Source: 2-02-FULL-62-14 sp035632555 (lineage in GTDB: Bacteria; Nitrospirota; Nitrospiria; Nitrospirales; Nitrospiraceae). Taken from it: a stretch of 15,857 nucleotides of DNA. The stretch covers positions 1 through 15,857 of the forward strand of contig DASQGO010000007.1 in NCBI GenBank assembly GCA_035632555.1, in the 5' to 3' direction. The translations under genes and the position numbers were made by a program. Shown here in pieces: positions 1 through 7,354 of the stretch (the first letter of the stretch is position 1; every line of letters begins with the position of its first letter). The notes under the pieces were generated by a model that worked only from the letters and a program-made list of their open reading frames with translations, made no database searches and had not been told where the DNA came from.

Positions 1-651
1 GTCTTTCGTCAGCACCTGCATCACGTGGTCCACCTGCACGGCATTGGTGATCAGCAGCACGTTCACCTGTCCCGCCGCGACGTTACCCAGCATCTCGCGC
101 AGACGATCTAGGTCGTCCGGCAGCGCCCACCGGTACACCGGCACGCGGCTGATCGTGGCGCCGCGTTCGCGCAATTCTTCGAGCAGCTCGGCGTTGGTCG
201 CACCGTATTCCTGGATGGCGACCCGGAGGCCGAGCACCGGATTGTTCTCGTCGAGCGTCCGCAGCAGGTCGCGCCAGGTATTCGGTTCCGGCACGGTGCA
301 GGCCGGTTTCAACCCCAACGTCTTGAGTACGGCCACCGGCTTGGGCCCGCGCGCGACGAGCGTGATGCGCCTGAGCGCGTCCGTGATGGATTCCAGCGGG
401 TGGCGGGTTTTCAGGACACCGATCAGGGTTTCCAAGCCCACGCCGGTCATGAGAATCAGCACGTCCACTTGATTGGCCAGCAGGCGCTCGCCGAATTGCA
501 GGGCTTCGCGGTTGTCTTCCAGCGGCACCTCGCGCATGGCCGGCGTGACCATCGGCCGGCCGCCGTAGCGCTCGATCAGTCCGTCCATCTCGGCGGCCAT
601 GCGGTTTTCGAACGCCGCGACCGTCAATCCGCTGAGTCCCTTGTCGCTCAT
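1..651 (-). CDS. hemD: Uroporphyrinogen-III synthase, partial (3' end outside window)
   Basis: The 217 codons from ATG 651 to the window edge have no stop. The product should cyclise hydroxymethylbilane to uroporphyrinogen III, the branch point to haem, sirohaem and cobalamin, in the cytoplasm. The protein opens with LSGLTVAAFENRMAAEM, then has 'ALQFGERLLANQVDVLILMT' near residue 52, a linker with 'VARGPKPVAVLKTLGLKP', and a second alpha/beta domain with 'AIQEYGATNAELLEELRERG' and 'VNVLLITNAVQVDHVMQVL'. This is the two-domain pattern of HemD, a family with little strict sequence conservation. Family members are usually about 250-270 aa, so 30-60 residues are probably missing here. The start codon overlaps the stop of the upstream SUMF1 gene as ATGA, and there is no separate Shine-Dalgarno, so translation should be coupled to that gene. 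The assignment rests on my translation and on fold-level resemblance. Confidence 0.85.
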   Translation of the reverse strand, partial: MSDKGLSGLTVAAFENRMAAEMDGLIERYGGRPMVTPAMREVPLEDNREALQFGERLLANQVDVLILMTGVGLETLIGVLKTRHPLESITDALRRITLVARGPKPVAVLKTLGLKPACTVPEPNTWRDLLRTLDENNPVLGLRVAIQEYGATNAELLEELRERGATISRVPVYRWALPDDLDRLREMLGNVAAGQVNVLLITNAVQVDHVMQVLTKD

Positions 652-1472
652 TTCGGCGCGTCCATCGCGCATCGGAATCCCGTCGATTCGTTGCGGATCA
701 ATGGATCGCTTTTCACGCGCGTGAAAATACGGACGAGCGGCGTTTCCACTGCCCAGCCGGAACTGCGAAGCACCTTGTCCGGGCCCTGCTCGGGCCCCCG
801 GGGATTTTTCGGGGGGCTCTTCTCGTAGTAGGCGGGATCGTACCAGTCGGCCACCCATTCCCAGACGTTGCCGGCCATATCGTAGGCGCCGTAGGGACTC
901 TTGCCCGCCTCGTAACTGCCGACCGGCATCAAGGTTTTTTCGCCGATCCATTGCTGGTTGAAGTTCAGATGCTTCGCGGTCGGCTCGACATTGCCCCACG
1001 GAAACCGGCGGTCGTCCGTCCCGCGCGCGGCTTTTTCCCATTCCGCTTCCGTCGGCAGCCGCTTGCCGGCCCAGGCGCAGTAGGCGACGGCGTCCTGCCA
1101 ATCCACATTCACCACCGGTCGTTCGGCGGCGGTTGCTGAAACCTGGTCGCCTTTCCAGAGCGTGCGCGCCGGGTTCTTCGGATGCTGCGGAATGCGGTGG
1201 CCGGTAGCTTGTACAAACTGCCGGTAGTGCCCGTTGGTGACCTCGTGCGCATCGATATAAAACGCATCCAGGTCCACGTGATGGCGCGGGTATTCGTCAC
1301 GGCCGCCGTCCCGGTCGCCGGGCGGCACGCCCATCGGGAAAGGGCCGGCGGGCACGAACACCATTGGTGCGCCGTCCTTTCCGGCCGGCTCTGCTGCATG
1401 CAGCGGGCCGACGAACAACATTGCTAAGCCAATCAGACCGGCGTGAAACGATTGCATACGACTTCTTCTCAT
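648..1472 (-). CDS. Exported SUMF1/FGE-sulfatase-fold protein
   Basis: This 274-aa protein begins with a basic n-region (MRRSR), a hydrophobic stretch and an LHA cleavage site near residue 26, so it is probably exported to the periplasm. The mature part is a full formylglycine-generating-enzyme-like fold: 'MVFVPAGPFPMG', 'YIDAHEVTNGHYRQFV', 'PVVNVDWQDAVAYCAWAGKR', 'LPTEAEWEKAARG', 'AYDMAGNVWEWVADWYDP' and a terminal 'STGFRC'. The two active-site cysteines of true FGE, expected after the 'RGGSW' element, are absent: here the segment reads 'LRSSGWAVETPLVRIFTRV'. It is therefore unlikely to make formylglycine, and its role is unknown. I chose ATG 1472 because it gives the signal peptide a basic n-region. 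ATG 1457, preceded by GAGAAGAAG, is a real alternative. A GTG at 1517 is in frame but only adds a non-signal tail. The gene ends in an ATGA overlap with hemD. Confidence 0.85.
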   Translation of the reverse strand: MRRSRMQSFHAGLIGLAMLFVGPLHAAEPAGKDGAPMVFVPAGPFPMGVPPGDRDGGRDEYPRHHVDLDAFYIDAHEVTNGHYRQFVQATGHRIPQHPKNPARTLWKGDQVSATAAERPVVNVDWQDAVAYCAWAGKRLPTEAEWEKAARGTDDRRFPWGNVEPTAKHLNFNQQWIGEKTLMPVGSYEAGKSPYGAYDMAGNVWEWVADWYDPAYYEKSPPKNPRGPEQGPDKVLRSSGWAVETPLVRIFTRVKSDPLIRNESTGFRCAMDAPK

Positions 1473-1546
1473 CGGGGCTTTTCCATAGGGTGCTGATGGT
1501 ACCATATCGTTTCCCACGATGCCCAGAGGAGAAGACGCGTTTCCGG

Positions 1547-1575
1547 TTGACGCGTCATGACCTCCGTCATATAAC
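1547..1575 (+). promoter_or_regulatory. Sigma70-type promoter of the VOC-MBL-epimerase operon
   Basis: TTGACG at 1547-1552 and TATAAC at 1570-1575 are separated by 17 bp. Transcription should start near 1582, leaving a leader of about 16 nt before ATG 1598 with GAGAGAG as ribosome-binding site. It is the best promoter match on this strand upstream of the three coupled genes. Confidence 0.65.
1548..1557. promoter_or_regulatory. Perfect 10-bp palindrome over the -35 box (possible operator)
   Basis: TGACGCGTCA is its own reverse complement and covers five of the six -35 bases. Its core ACGCGT is repeated at 1535-1540, 15 bp upstream of the copy at 1550-1555. A repressor or activator site is inferred from position and symmetry only; the regulator is unknown. 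Confidence 0.35.
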
Positions 1576-1597
1576 AGGTTCGTGAGAGAGCGTCGTC

Positions 1598-2014
1598 ATG
1601 GCTGATTCCGGCATTCGCGGACTGCGGCACTTGGCTTTGAAAGTCACCGATCTCGCGCGCTCACGGAAGTTTTACGAGGAACTGTTCGGCATGAAAGTCG
1701 TCTGGGAGCCGGATCTGGAGAACGTCTATCTGAGCTCGGGCCCGGACAATCTGGCGCTCCATCAGATTCCGGCGGCGGACGTTTCGCGGTACCGCACGGC
1801 GAAAAACCAGTTGCTGGATCACCTCGGATTCATCATGGATTCCACGGCATCGGTGGATCGCCTACTTGCGCAGGCCGAACGGTTCGGCGCGACCATCGTC
1901 AAGCCGGCCAAGCAGCATCGCGATGGCAGCTATTCCTTTTATATGACCGATCCGGACGGCAACGTCGTGCAAGTGCTCTACGAACCCGCCATCAGCAAAC
2001 TGAAATTGTCATGA
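1598..2014 (+). CDS. VOC (glyoxalase/dioxygenase superfamily) metalloprotein
   Basis: This 138-aa single-domain protein belongs to the vicinal oxygen chelate superfamily. It carries 'GLRHLALKVTDLARSRKFYE' at its start, 'DHLGFIM' in the middle and 'YMTDPDGNVVQVLYEP' at the end. The expected metal ligands are H11, H75 and E129, at the positions used by glyoxalase I-like and extradiol-dioxygenase-like members. The length is normal for one two-module VOC domain, and metal-binding dimers are usual. The substrate cannot be read from sequence; options include methylglyoxal-glutathione chemistry, ring cleavage or antibiotic binding. Its stop overlaps the next start (ATGA, 2011-2014), which suggests coupled synthesis with the MBL protein. 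The gene is first in the operon, with a short leader and GAGAGAG as ribosome-binding site. Confidence 0.9.
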   Translation: MADSGIRGLRHLALKVTDLARSRKFYEELFGMKVVWEPDLENVYLSSGPDNLALHQIPAADVSRYRTAKNQLLDHLGFIMDSTASVDRLLAQAERFGATIVKPAKQHRDGSYSFYMTDPDGNVVQVLYEPAISKLKLS

Positions 2015-3648
2015 GCCAGGTCTGGGATTCCCTCAAAAGCGATCAGTACGTCGGCCTGGCGCCGTGGGTCTGGATTCAGCTGGAAAGCGCCGAGGCGCCG
2101 GGGCCGTTCCCCTTTGTGGGCGGCGTGGCTCCGGAAGTCGTGGCCGGCCTGCATGAGGCGCACAGTCTGCTGCAAAGCAGCGTGGACACGGCCATCAGTG
2201 ACGTGTTTGCACACCGCGCCCCGCTGGATGATCCCGACCGGCGCGCGCGGCTCGAAGACGCCTACGCCGAGCTGGTCAATTCGCGCCCGCATTTGAAGGC
2301 CCTCATCCAGTGCGGCCGCAAGCCGGATGGAACCTTTCAATGGGAATTCCGCAAGGATGCGTCGAAATCGGCTGCGATCACCCACGCCGGGCTGCGCCTC
2401 TTCAACGCGGTCACGCGGCAGGCCGTTCCGATCGGATTCGAACGGCCGTCGGCTCCGGCAATCGGGAAATTACTGGGCTTCCTGGACGGGACGCACCGGG
2501 TGTCGGAACTGAAGACTGTCGTCGCATCGGCCGGCCGCGAAGCGTCCGGTCTCATCACGCAGGTCATGGAGGCCTTGCGCACATACGACTGCCTGAGCCT
2601 CTCGCCCGGCACCACGGTGCGAGAGCAGTGGCTGGCGACCACGCGCGACCAGGATATGGTGCACCTCGGCCACGCCGCGCTGCTGTACCGCCAGCAGGAG
2701 CGTTTTTTTCTGTTCGATCCCTGGCTGCTGCCCTGGTTTGCCGAATCGTCGGTGCCGTCGCTCTGGGGCGGGCTGTTGCCGAGGCCCGCCGCGATCTTTC
2801 TCACGCACGACCATGACGACCACGTCGATCCGCGCACCCTGTTGCACATGCCGAAAGATGTGCCGGTCATCGTGCCGAGCAAGCGCGACCGACGCGCGCT
2901 CTTTTTCGATTATCCGTCGTTGCTGCGCGAGCTGGGGTTCAGCCAGATCGTCGAGCTGGCGCACGGGGACAGCTGGGCGTTCGACGGCGGCGCCGTCGTG
3001 TCGGTGCCGTTTTTCGGCGAAGATCCCTGCGACATCGAGATGCCGCGCAATTGCTACCTGATCAACGACCGCGGCCGCAACACGCTGGTGCACGTGGACA
3101 GCGGTCCCACGAACGAGGGCAAGTCCGTCGTGAAGGAGGGGGTGATGGGCGAGCTGGTCGGGAAGCACGGACCGATCGCCACGCTCTTCGCCTCGCAACA
3201 GCAATTGCAGGAAATCCGCGCCCATGCCGCGCATGCCTGCCTCTCCCATCCGGGCCGCTGGCTCGACACCGGCGAGAACGGCTATCTCACCAACGGCTAT
3301 CTGGCGGAACTGGCCGGGACTGCACGGGCGAAATTATTCGTCTCCTACGCGACCGGCGGCGCCGACTGGCTTCCGGATCACCTGTCGTTCACGTTCAGCC
3401 GGCGCAACCCCGCGCGGACCGCGCTCATTACGGCGCACTGGGAGCCGCCCGGGAAACTGAAAGATCTCCTGGCGCCGCAGGGGTGCGGCTACCATTACAC
3501 GCATGCCCTCGATGCCTTCCGGGCGCAGGCCGGCGGGGGCACGGAAGTGGTCTCGCTGGCCGAGCCGCTCTCGCCGCTGGCGCTCTACCGGCGCGACCAC
3601 GGCGATCCGCCCTTTATGAAACAGAGTTCCGGACAGCCGAGGCGATGA
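2011..3648 (+). CDS. MBL-fold metallo-hydrolase with N-terminal extension
   Basis: This 545-aa cytoplasmic protein lacks a signal peptide. The core is a metallo-beta-lactamase fold with the metal-binding motif at H266, H268, D270 and H271 ('FLTHDHDDHVDP'), preceded by 'FFLFDPWLLPWF' and followed by 'NTLVHVDSGPTN', which should supply a further metal ligand. About 220 residues precede it. Roughly residues 150-205 ('GKLLGFLDGTHRVSELK' through 'VMEALRTYDCLSLS') look like a PqqD-type or winged-helix module. The layout resembles UlaG-like or CMP-sialate-hydroxylase-like MBL proteins more than beta-lactamases or RNases, but the substrate is unknown. It overlaps the VOC gene upstream and the epimerase downstream by ATGA (2011-2014 and 3645-3648), so three proteins should be made in linked amounts. 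The nucleotide-sugar neighbour makes a sugar-related substrate reasonable, though this is inference. Confidence 0.85.
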   Translation: MSQVWDSLKSDQYVGLAPWVWIQLESAEAPGPFPFVGGVAPEVVAGLHEAHSLLQSSVDTAISDVFAHRAPLDDPDRRARLEDAYAELVNSRPHLKALIQCGRKPDGTFQWEFRKDASKSAAITHAGLRLFNAVTRQAVPIGFERPSAPAIGKLLGFLDGTHRVSELKTVVASAGREASGLITQVMEALRTYDCLSLSPGTTVREQWLATTRDQDMVHLGHAALLYRQQERFFLFDPWLLPWFAESSVPSLWGGLLPRPAAIFLTHDHDDHVDPRTLLHMPKDVPVIVPSKRDRRALFFDYPSLLRELGFSQIVELAHGDSWAFDGGAVVSVPFFGEDPCDIEMPRNCYLINDRGRNTLVHVDSGPTNEGKSVVKEGVMGELVGKHGPIATLFASQQQLQEIRAHAAHACLSHPGRWLDTGENGYLTNGYLAELAGTARAKLFVSYATGGADWLPDHLSFTFSRRNPARTALITAHWEPPGKLKDLLAPQGCGYHYTHALDAFRAQAGGGTEVVSLAEPLSPLALYRRDHGDPPFMKQSSGQPRR

Positions 3649-4670
3649 TGGCACGCTCCACGCCGCCGATTCTGGTCACCGGCGCCGCCGGCTTCATCGG
3701 CTACCATGTCGCCCGCCGCCTGCTCGAGCGGGGCGAGACGGTGCTGGGGCTGGACAATCTCAACCCCTACTACGACGTGCGGCTCAAGAAGGCGCGGCTG
3801 GCGCAATTGAAGCCGTTCAAGACCTTTCAGTTCAAAAAACTGGATCTGATCGATCGCAAGGGCGTGGCGGCGCTCTTTGCCCGGCACAAGTTTCACCGCG
3901 TCGTGCACCTGGCGGCGCAGGCCGGCGTGCGCTACTCGCTGGTCAACCCCCATGCCTACACCGACGGCAACGTCGTCGGATTCCTGAACGTCCTGGAAGG
4001 CTGCCGGCATGCGAAGACGGGGCATCTGGTGTACGCCTCGTCCAGCTCGGTCTACGGCGGGAACACCCGGATGCCGTTTTCCGTGCACGACAATGTGGAC
4101 CATCCGGTGTCGCTTTACGCGGCGACGAAGAAGGCCAACGAACTGATGGCCCATACCTACGCGCATCTCTATGGCATTCCTTGCACGGGTCTGCGGTTTT
4201 TCACTGTGTACGGGCCGTGGGGGAGGCCCGACATGGCGCTGGTTCTCTTTACCAAGGCGATTCTGGCTCGCAAGCCGATCGACGTCTTCAATCACGGCCG
4301 GATGAAGCGCGACTTCACCTTTATCGACGACATCGTCGAGGGTGTCGTGAGGACGCTGGACCGGCCGGCCAAACCGGATCCGGCCTGGTCCGGCGAGGCG
4401 CCCAATTCCGCCACGAGCTCGGCGCCGTACCGGCTGTACAACATCGGCAACCACCAGCCGGTGGAACTGCTCCGGTTCATCGAAATTTTGGAGAAAACGC
4501 TCGGAAAAACCGCCAAGAAGAATTTTCTGCCGCTGCAAGCCGGCGACGTGCCGGCAACTTATGCGGATGTGCAGGACCTGATCGACGATGTCGGGTTCAA
4601 GCCGGACACGCCACTTGAGGAAGGCATCAGGAAGTTCGTCGAGTGGTATCGGTCCTACTACAAAGTCTAG
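3645..4670 (+). CDS. UDP-glucuronate 4-epimerase-like NAD-dependent epimerase
   Basis: This 341-aa protein is an extended short-chain dehydrogenase/reductase. Its NAD-binding glycine motif is G13-A-A-G-F-I-G19, and the catalytic pair is Y158/K162 (YAATK). A serine-rich 'YASSSSVYGG' precedes the pair and supplies the third catalytic residue. The segment 'GLDNLNPYYDVRLKKARL' and 'RFFTVYGPWGRPDMAL' are typical of UDP-glucuronate 4-epimerases, which interconvert UDP-glucuronate and UDP-galacturonate for capsule or lipopolysaccharide. The length matches that family. ATG 3645 is directly followed by a second ATG (3648), and the first overlaps the MBL stop. The TAG stop lies in a CTAG that also ends the opposing HAD gene, so there is no room for a dedicated terminator. 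Family is certain; substrate is probable, with UDP-glucose/galactose or a 4,6-dehydratase-like activity as alternatives. Confidence 0.88.
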   Translation: MMARSTPPILVTGAAGFIGYHVARRLLERGETVLGLDNLNPYYDVRLKKARLAQLKPFKTFQFKKLDLIDRKGVAALFARHKFHRVVHLAAQAGVRYSLVNPHAYTDGNVVGFLNVLEGCRHAKTGHLVYASSSSVYGGNTRMPFSVHDNVDHPVSLYAATKKANELMAHTYAHLYGIPCTGLRFFTVYGPWGRPDMALVLFTKAILARKPIDVFNHGRMKRDFTFIDDIVEGVVRTLDRPAKPDPAWSGEAPNSATSSAPYRLYNIGNHQPVELLRFIEILEKTLGKTAKKNFLPLQAGDVPATYADVQDLIDDVGFKPDTPLEEGIRKFVEWYRSYYKV

Positions 4671-5368
4671 CCCTCCTTCCCAAACATTCGTTCGATCCGC
4701 TCGAAGCTCACGGCCCCGGGAGAAGGATAGACGGCGTCTGCCTCCTTGAGCGTTTCCGCGGGGTAGGTGGTGGCCACGCCGACCACTTTCATGCCCGCCG
4801 CCTTCGCCGATTGAATTCCGGCCAGCGAATCTTCGATCACGAGGCACTCGGCAGCCTTGAGTCGCGGCTTCGGTTTCTGAGGCCCATCGTTCAATTTCTC
4901 CAGGGTCAGGAGATAGACCGCTGGATCGGGCTTCCCGATCGTTGTGTCCTCAGCGGAAACGATCACGGGAAATGCGCATTCGATCGGTGTATTCCGCAGC
5001 GCATCGGCGATCTGTTCGTATTTTCCACCGGATGCCACGGCCAGCCGGTAACGGGCCTTGGCCCGCAACACGAAGTCTGCGACGCCGGGAATCAGCTCCG
5101 GCTTGTTCGAAGCCGTGTAGTCCCGAAAAAGCGCGACCTTTCGATCATGTATCCGTTGTTCGCAGGCGGGGTCCCGCGTCCCTTTGAATTTCCGGATCAG
5201 CGCGGCCAGGCAATTGCGTTCATCCATACCGAGGTAGGTCCCGTAGTACTCCTCCGCGGTCAGCGTGAAACCTTCTTCGCGCAGGGCCTGCTGAAACATG
5301 AGGAGGTGCGGAGTCTCGTCGTCGGCGATCACACCGTTGAAGTCGAAAATGATTGCACGCAGCGGCAT
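4667..5368 (-). CDS. HAD-superfamily phosphatase/phosphoglucomutase-like protein
   Basis: This 233-aa HAD hydrolase has the helical cap of the beta-phosphoglucomutase/phosphoglycolate phosphatase branch. Motif I is 'IIFDFNGVIADDE' with nucleophile D9. The second acidic residue, normally the general acid/base two residues later, is N11 here. Motif II is in 'LAVASGG', motif III is the lysine of 'IGKPDPAVY', and motif IV is 'VIEDSLAGIQSAKAAGM'. The substrate is probably a small sugar or organic phosphate and cannot be named. It is convergent with the epimerase, sharing the palindromic CTAG at 4667-4670 so that each gene ends with TAG on its own strand. Its start is about 80 bp from the beginning of the kefB-remnant region, which is transcribed divergently. 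Confidence 0.85.
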   Translation of the reverse strand: MPLRAIIFDFNGVIADDETPHLLMFQQALREEGFTLTAEEYYGTYLGMDERNCLAALIRKFKGTRDPACEQRIHDRKVALFRDYTASNKPELIPGVADFVLRAKARYRLAVASGGKYEQIADALRNTPIECAFPVIVSAEDTTIGKPDPAVYLLTLEKLNDGPQKPKPRLKAAECLVIEDSLAGIQSAKAAGMKVVGVATTYPAETLKEADAVYPSPGAVSFERIERMFGKEG

Positions 5369-5391
5369 GGCGCCGAAGGTAACACGGCCAA

Positions 5392-5421
5392 TTTCAGAGG
5401 GACAAGGAGATAGTGTATAGT
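5392..5421 (+). promoter_or_regulatory. Weak candidate promoter of the kefB region
   Basis: TATAGT at 5416-5421 is a good -10 element. The best -35 is only TTTCAG at 5392-5397 with an 18-bp spacer. A start near 5428 would place the remnant's ribosome-binding site almost at the 5' end of the transcript. Support is moderate at best. Confidence 0.3.
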
Positions 5422-5433
5422 GACCCCTCGCAC

Positions 5434-5440
5434 GAGGAGG
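5434..5440 (+). promoter_or_regulatory. Strong ribosome-binding site in front of the kefB remnant
   Basis: GAGGAGG lies 5 nt before GTG 5446. It is stronger and better spaced than most sites in the window, so the broken copy is probably still translated if it is transcribed. Confidence 0.55.
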
Positions 5441-5445
5441 ATGCC

Positions 5446-5600
5446 GTGACCGACATCAAAATCATGACCGATCTCCTGGTGGTCTTTACAATCTCCATCA
5501 AGATCGTGTTCATGTTTCACAAGTTCCATCTCCCTCCCATCGCAGGTTTCTGGCTGCCGGGATGCTTGTCGAGCCCCACGGACTCAATCCCGTTTCCGGG
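5446..5600 (+). pseudogene. Decayed duplicate of the first 52 codons of the kefB-like gene
   Basis: From GTG 5446 this stretch aligns with the start of the intact antiporter gene (ATG 5633) for 52 codons, at about 80% nucleotide identity by hand count. Most differences are at third codon positions, so this was once a separate functional paralogue. It encodes TDIKIMTDLLVVFTISIKIV against ADIKIMTDLLVIFAISIGIV in the intact copy. At 5552-5553 one C present in the intact copy (after GGTTTC) is missing, which shifts the frame. If corrected, it would read AGFLAAGMLVEPHGLNPVSG. Homology stops at about 5600, so the rest of the paralogue has been deleted. As it stands the frame yields a 64-aa peptide ending at TGA 5638-5640, inside the next gene. 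Confidence 0.85.
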
Positions 5601-5632
5601 CGATGGCCAATCCACTGTCACTGGAGGGGAGC

Positions 5633-7354
5633 ATGGCTGATATCAAGATCATGACGGATCTGCTCGTGATCTTTGCGATCTCCATCGGGATCGTGTTCGT
5701 TTTTCATAAGTTCCGTCTGCCTCCGATCGCAGGCTTCCTGGCTGCCGGGGCGTTGATCGGGCCCCACGGCCTCAATCTCGTTTCGGACCTTGAGCAGGTA
5801 AAAGTCATGGCCGAGATCGGCGTCGTGCTGCTGCTCTTTACGATCGGCATCGAGTTTTCGCTCGCGCACCTGGCTGCGGCACGCCGCCTGTTGCTGCTCG
5901 GAGGGCCGCTGCAAGTCGTCGGCACGCTGCTCCTGACCGCGGTTGTGGGCCTCGCCGCGGGTCTGCCGGTCCGGCAGGCCCTGTTCTGGGGCTGCCTGCT
6001 GTCGCTCAGCAGCACCGCCATCGTGCTGAAGGCCCTGGCGGAGCGGGGGGAAAGCGATTCGCTGCACGGCCGCGCCACGGTCGGCATTCTGATTTTTCAG
6101 GACCTCGCGGTCGTGCCGATGATGCTTCTGCTGCCGCTGCTCGCCAATTCCGAGGACAGCCTGAAACCCGAGGTGCTGCTGCCGCTCGGCAAGTCGGTCG
6201 TGCTGGTCGGCGCGCTGATGGCGGCCGCCTGGTACGTGGTCCCCCAGCTCCTTGAACAGATCGTGCGCAGCCGGAGCCGCGAGCTGTTTCTTCTGACCAT
6301 CATCGTCTTGTGTCTGGGGATCGCGTGGCTCACGTCGCTGAGCGGCCTGTCGCTGGCGCTGGGCGCCTTCATCGCCGGGCTGGTGATCTCCGAGTCCGAA
6401 TACAGCCACCAGGCCATGGCGGAGGTGCTGCCGTTCCGGGACAGCTTCAACAGCCTCTTTTTCGTCTCGATCGGAATGCTGATGGATGCGCGGGTGCTCG
6501 CGTCCCATCCCGTGGTCGTGGTCGCGCTGATCGTGGCGGTGCTCGCGGGAAAGTTCGTGATGGGGGCGATCCCCGTAATGGCGTCCGGCTACCCGTTGCG
6601 CGCGGGGATTCTCGCCGGCATTTCGCTGGCGCAGGTCGGGGAGTTCAGCTTCGTGCTGGCGCAGCAGGGCGAGCACACCGGTTTGCTGGTCGGCCAGTCG
6701 TATCAGATCTTTCTGGCGGTATCGGTGCTCACCATGGTGATCACGCCGTTGCTGATGCAAGGGGCTCCTCACCTGGCGAGGCGGGTCGAGGCGATCCAGC
6801 GCCTGCGGCATTGGTATTCCGACAAGACGACCACGCAGGCGCAGCAGACGCACTCGCGCCATCTGAAGATCAAGGACCACGTGATCGTGATGGGCTACGG
6901 GCTGAACGGACGCAACCTCGTCCGCGTGCTGGAAGAGACGGAGATCCCTTATGTGGCGCTGGATCTCGACGGCGACACCGTCCGGCGCGAGTCCCAGAAC
7001 GGCGTGAAAATTATCTACGGCGATGCGACTAATCCCAGCGTGCTCCACCACGTGCAGATCGACGATGCCCGCGTGCTGGTGGTCGCCATCTCGGATCCCT
7101 TTGGGGCGCGCCGCGCCGTGCAGATTGCGCGCGGCCTGAATGCCAACCTGCACATCATCGTGCGCACGCGCTATTTGCGGGAGATGGAGGATCTGCACCA
7201 ACTGGGCGCGGACGAGGTCGTGCCGGAGGAGTTCGAGACGTCGATTGAAATTTTCTCTCTGGTCCTGCAGACCTACAAGATGCCGCAATCGGTGATAGTG
7301 GAGAAGGCGGAGCAGATCCGGAAGGAAGGGTATGCGTTGCTCCGGCGCGGGTAA
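5633..7354 (+). CDS. KefB-type cation:proton antiporter with RCK-N domain, C-terminally shortened
   Basis: This is a 573-aa inner-membrane CPA2 antiporter. Roughly residues 1-385 form a Na+/H+-exchanger domain of about 12 helices, with D157 in 'ILIFQDLAVVP', the ion-binding aspartate of Kef proteins. Residues from about 415 form a cytoplasmic RCK/TrkA-N nucleotide-binding domain with G421-Y-G-L-N-G426 and 'ALDLDGDTVRRESQNGVKI'. It should export K+ (or Na+) in exchange for protons under ligand control. ATG 5633 has GGAGGGGA 2 nt upstream and matches the duplicate's start. Proteins of this kind normally continue into a TrkA-C domain. Here a TAA (7352-7354) interrupts the frame, and the missing domain follows immediately in the same frame. 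Use in vivo may need readthrough or reinitiation, or the protein may work without the domain. A single-base assembly error cannot be excluded. Confidence 0.88.
   Translation: MADIKIMTDLLVIFAISIGIVFVFHKFRLPPIAGFLAAGALIGPHGLNLVSDLEQVKVMAEIGVVLLLFTIGIEFSLAHLAAARRLLLLGGPLQVVGTLLLTAVVGLAAGLPVRQALFWGCLLSLSSTAIVLKALAERGESDSLHGRATVGILIFQDLAVVPMMLLLPLLANSEDSLKPEVLLPLGKSVVLVGALMAAAWYVVPQLLEQIVRSRSRELFLLTIIVLCLGIAWLTSLSGLSLALGAFIAGLVISESEYSHQAMAEVLPFRDSFNSLFFVSIGMLMDARVLASHPVVVVALIVAVLAGKFVMGAIPVMASGYPLRAGILAGISLAQVGEFSFVLAQQGEHTGLLVGQSYQIFLAVSVLTMVITPLLMQGAPHLARRVEAIQRLRHWYSDKTTTQAQQTHSRHLKIKDHVIVMGYGLNGRNLVRVLEETEIPYVALDLDGDTVRRESQNGVKIIYGDATNPSVLHHVQIDDARVLVVAISDPFGARRAVQIARGLNANLHIIVRTRYLREMEDLHQLGADEVVPEEFETSIEIFSLVLQTYKMPQSVIVEKAEQIRKEGYALLRRG

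Noticed and set aside
1496..1505. Palindrome ATGGTACCAT upstream of the SUMF1 gene
   Set aside because: It is a perfect 10-mer but has no nearby promoter match that I can support; such palindromes arise by chance.
3585..4847. 420-codon open frame antisense to the epimerase and part of the HAD gene
   Set aside because: The opposing proteins have complete catalytic motifs; the antisense product has none and no ribosome-binding site.
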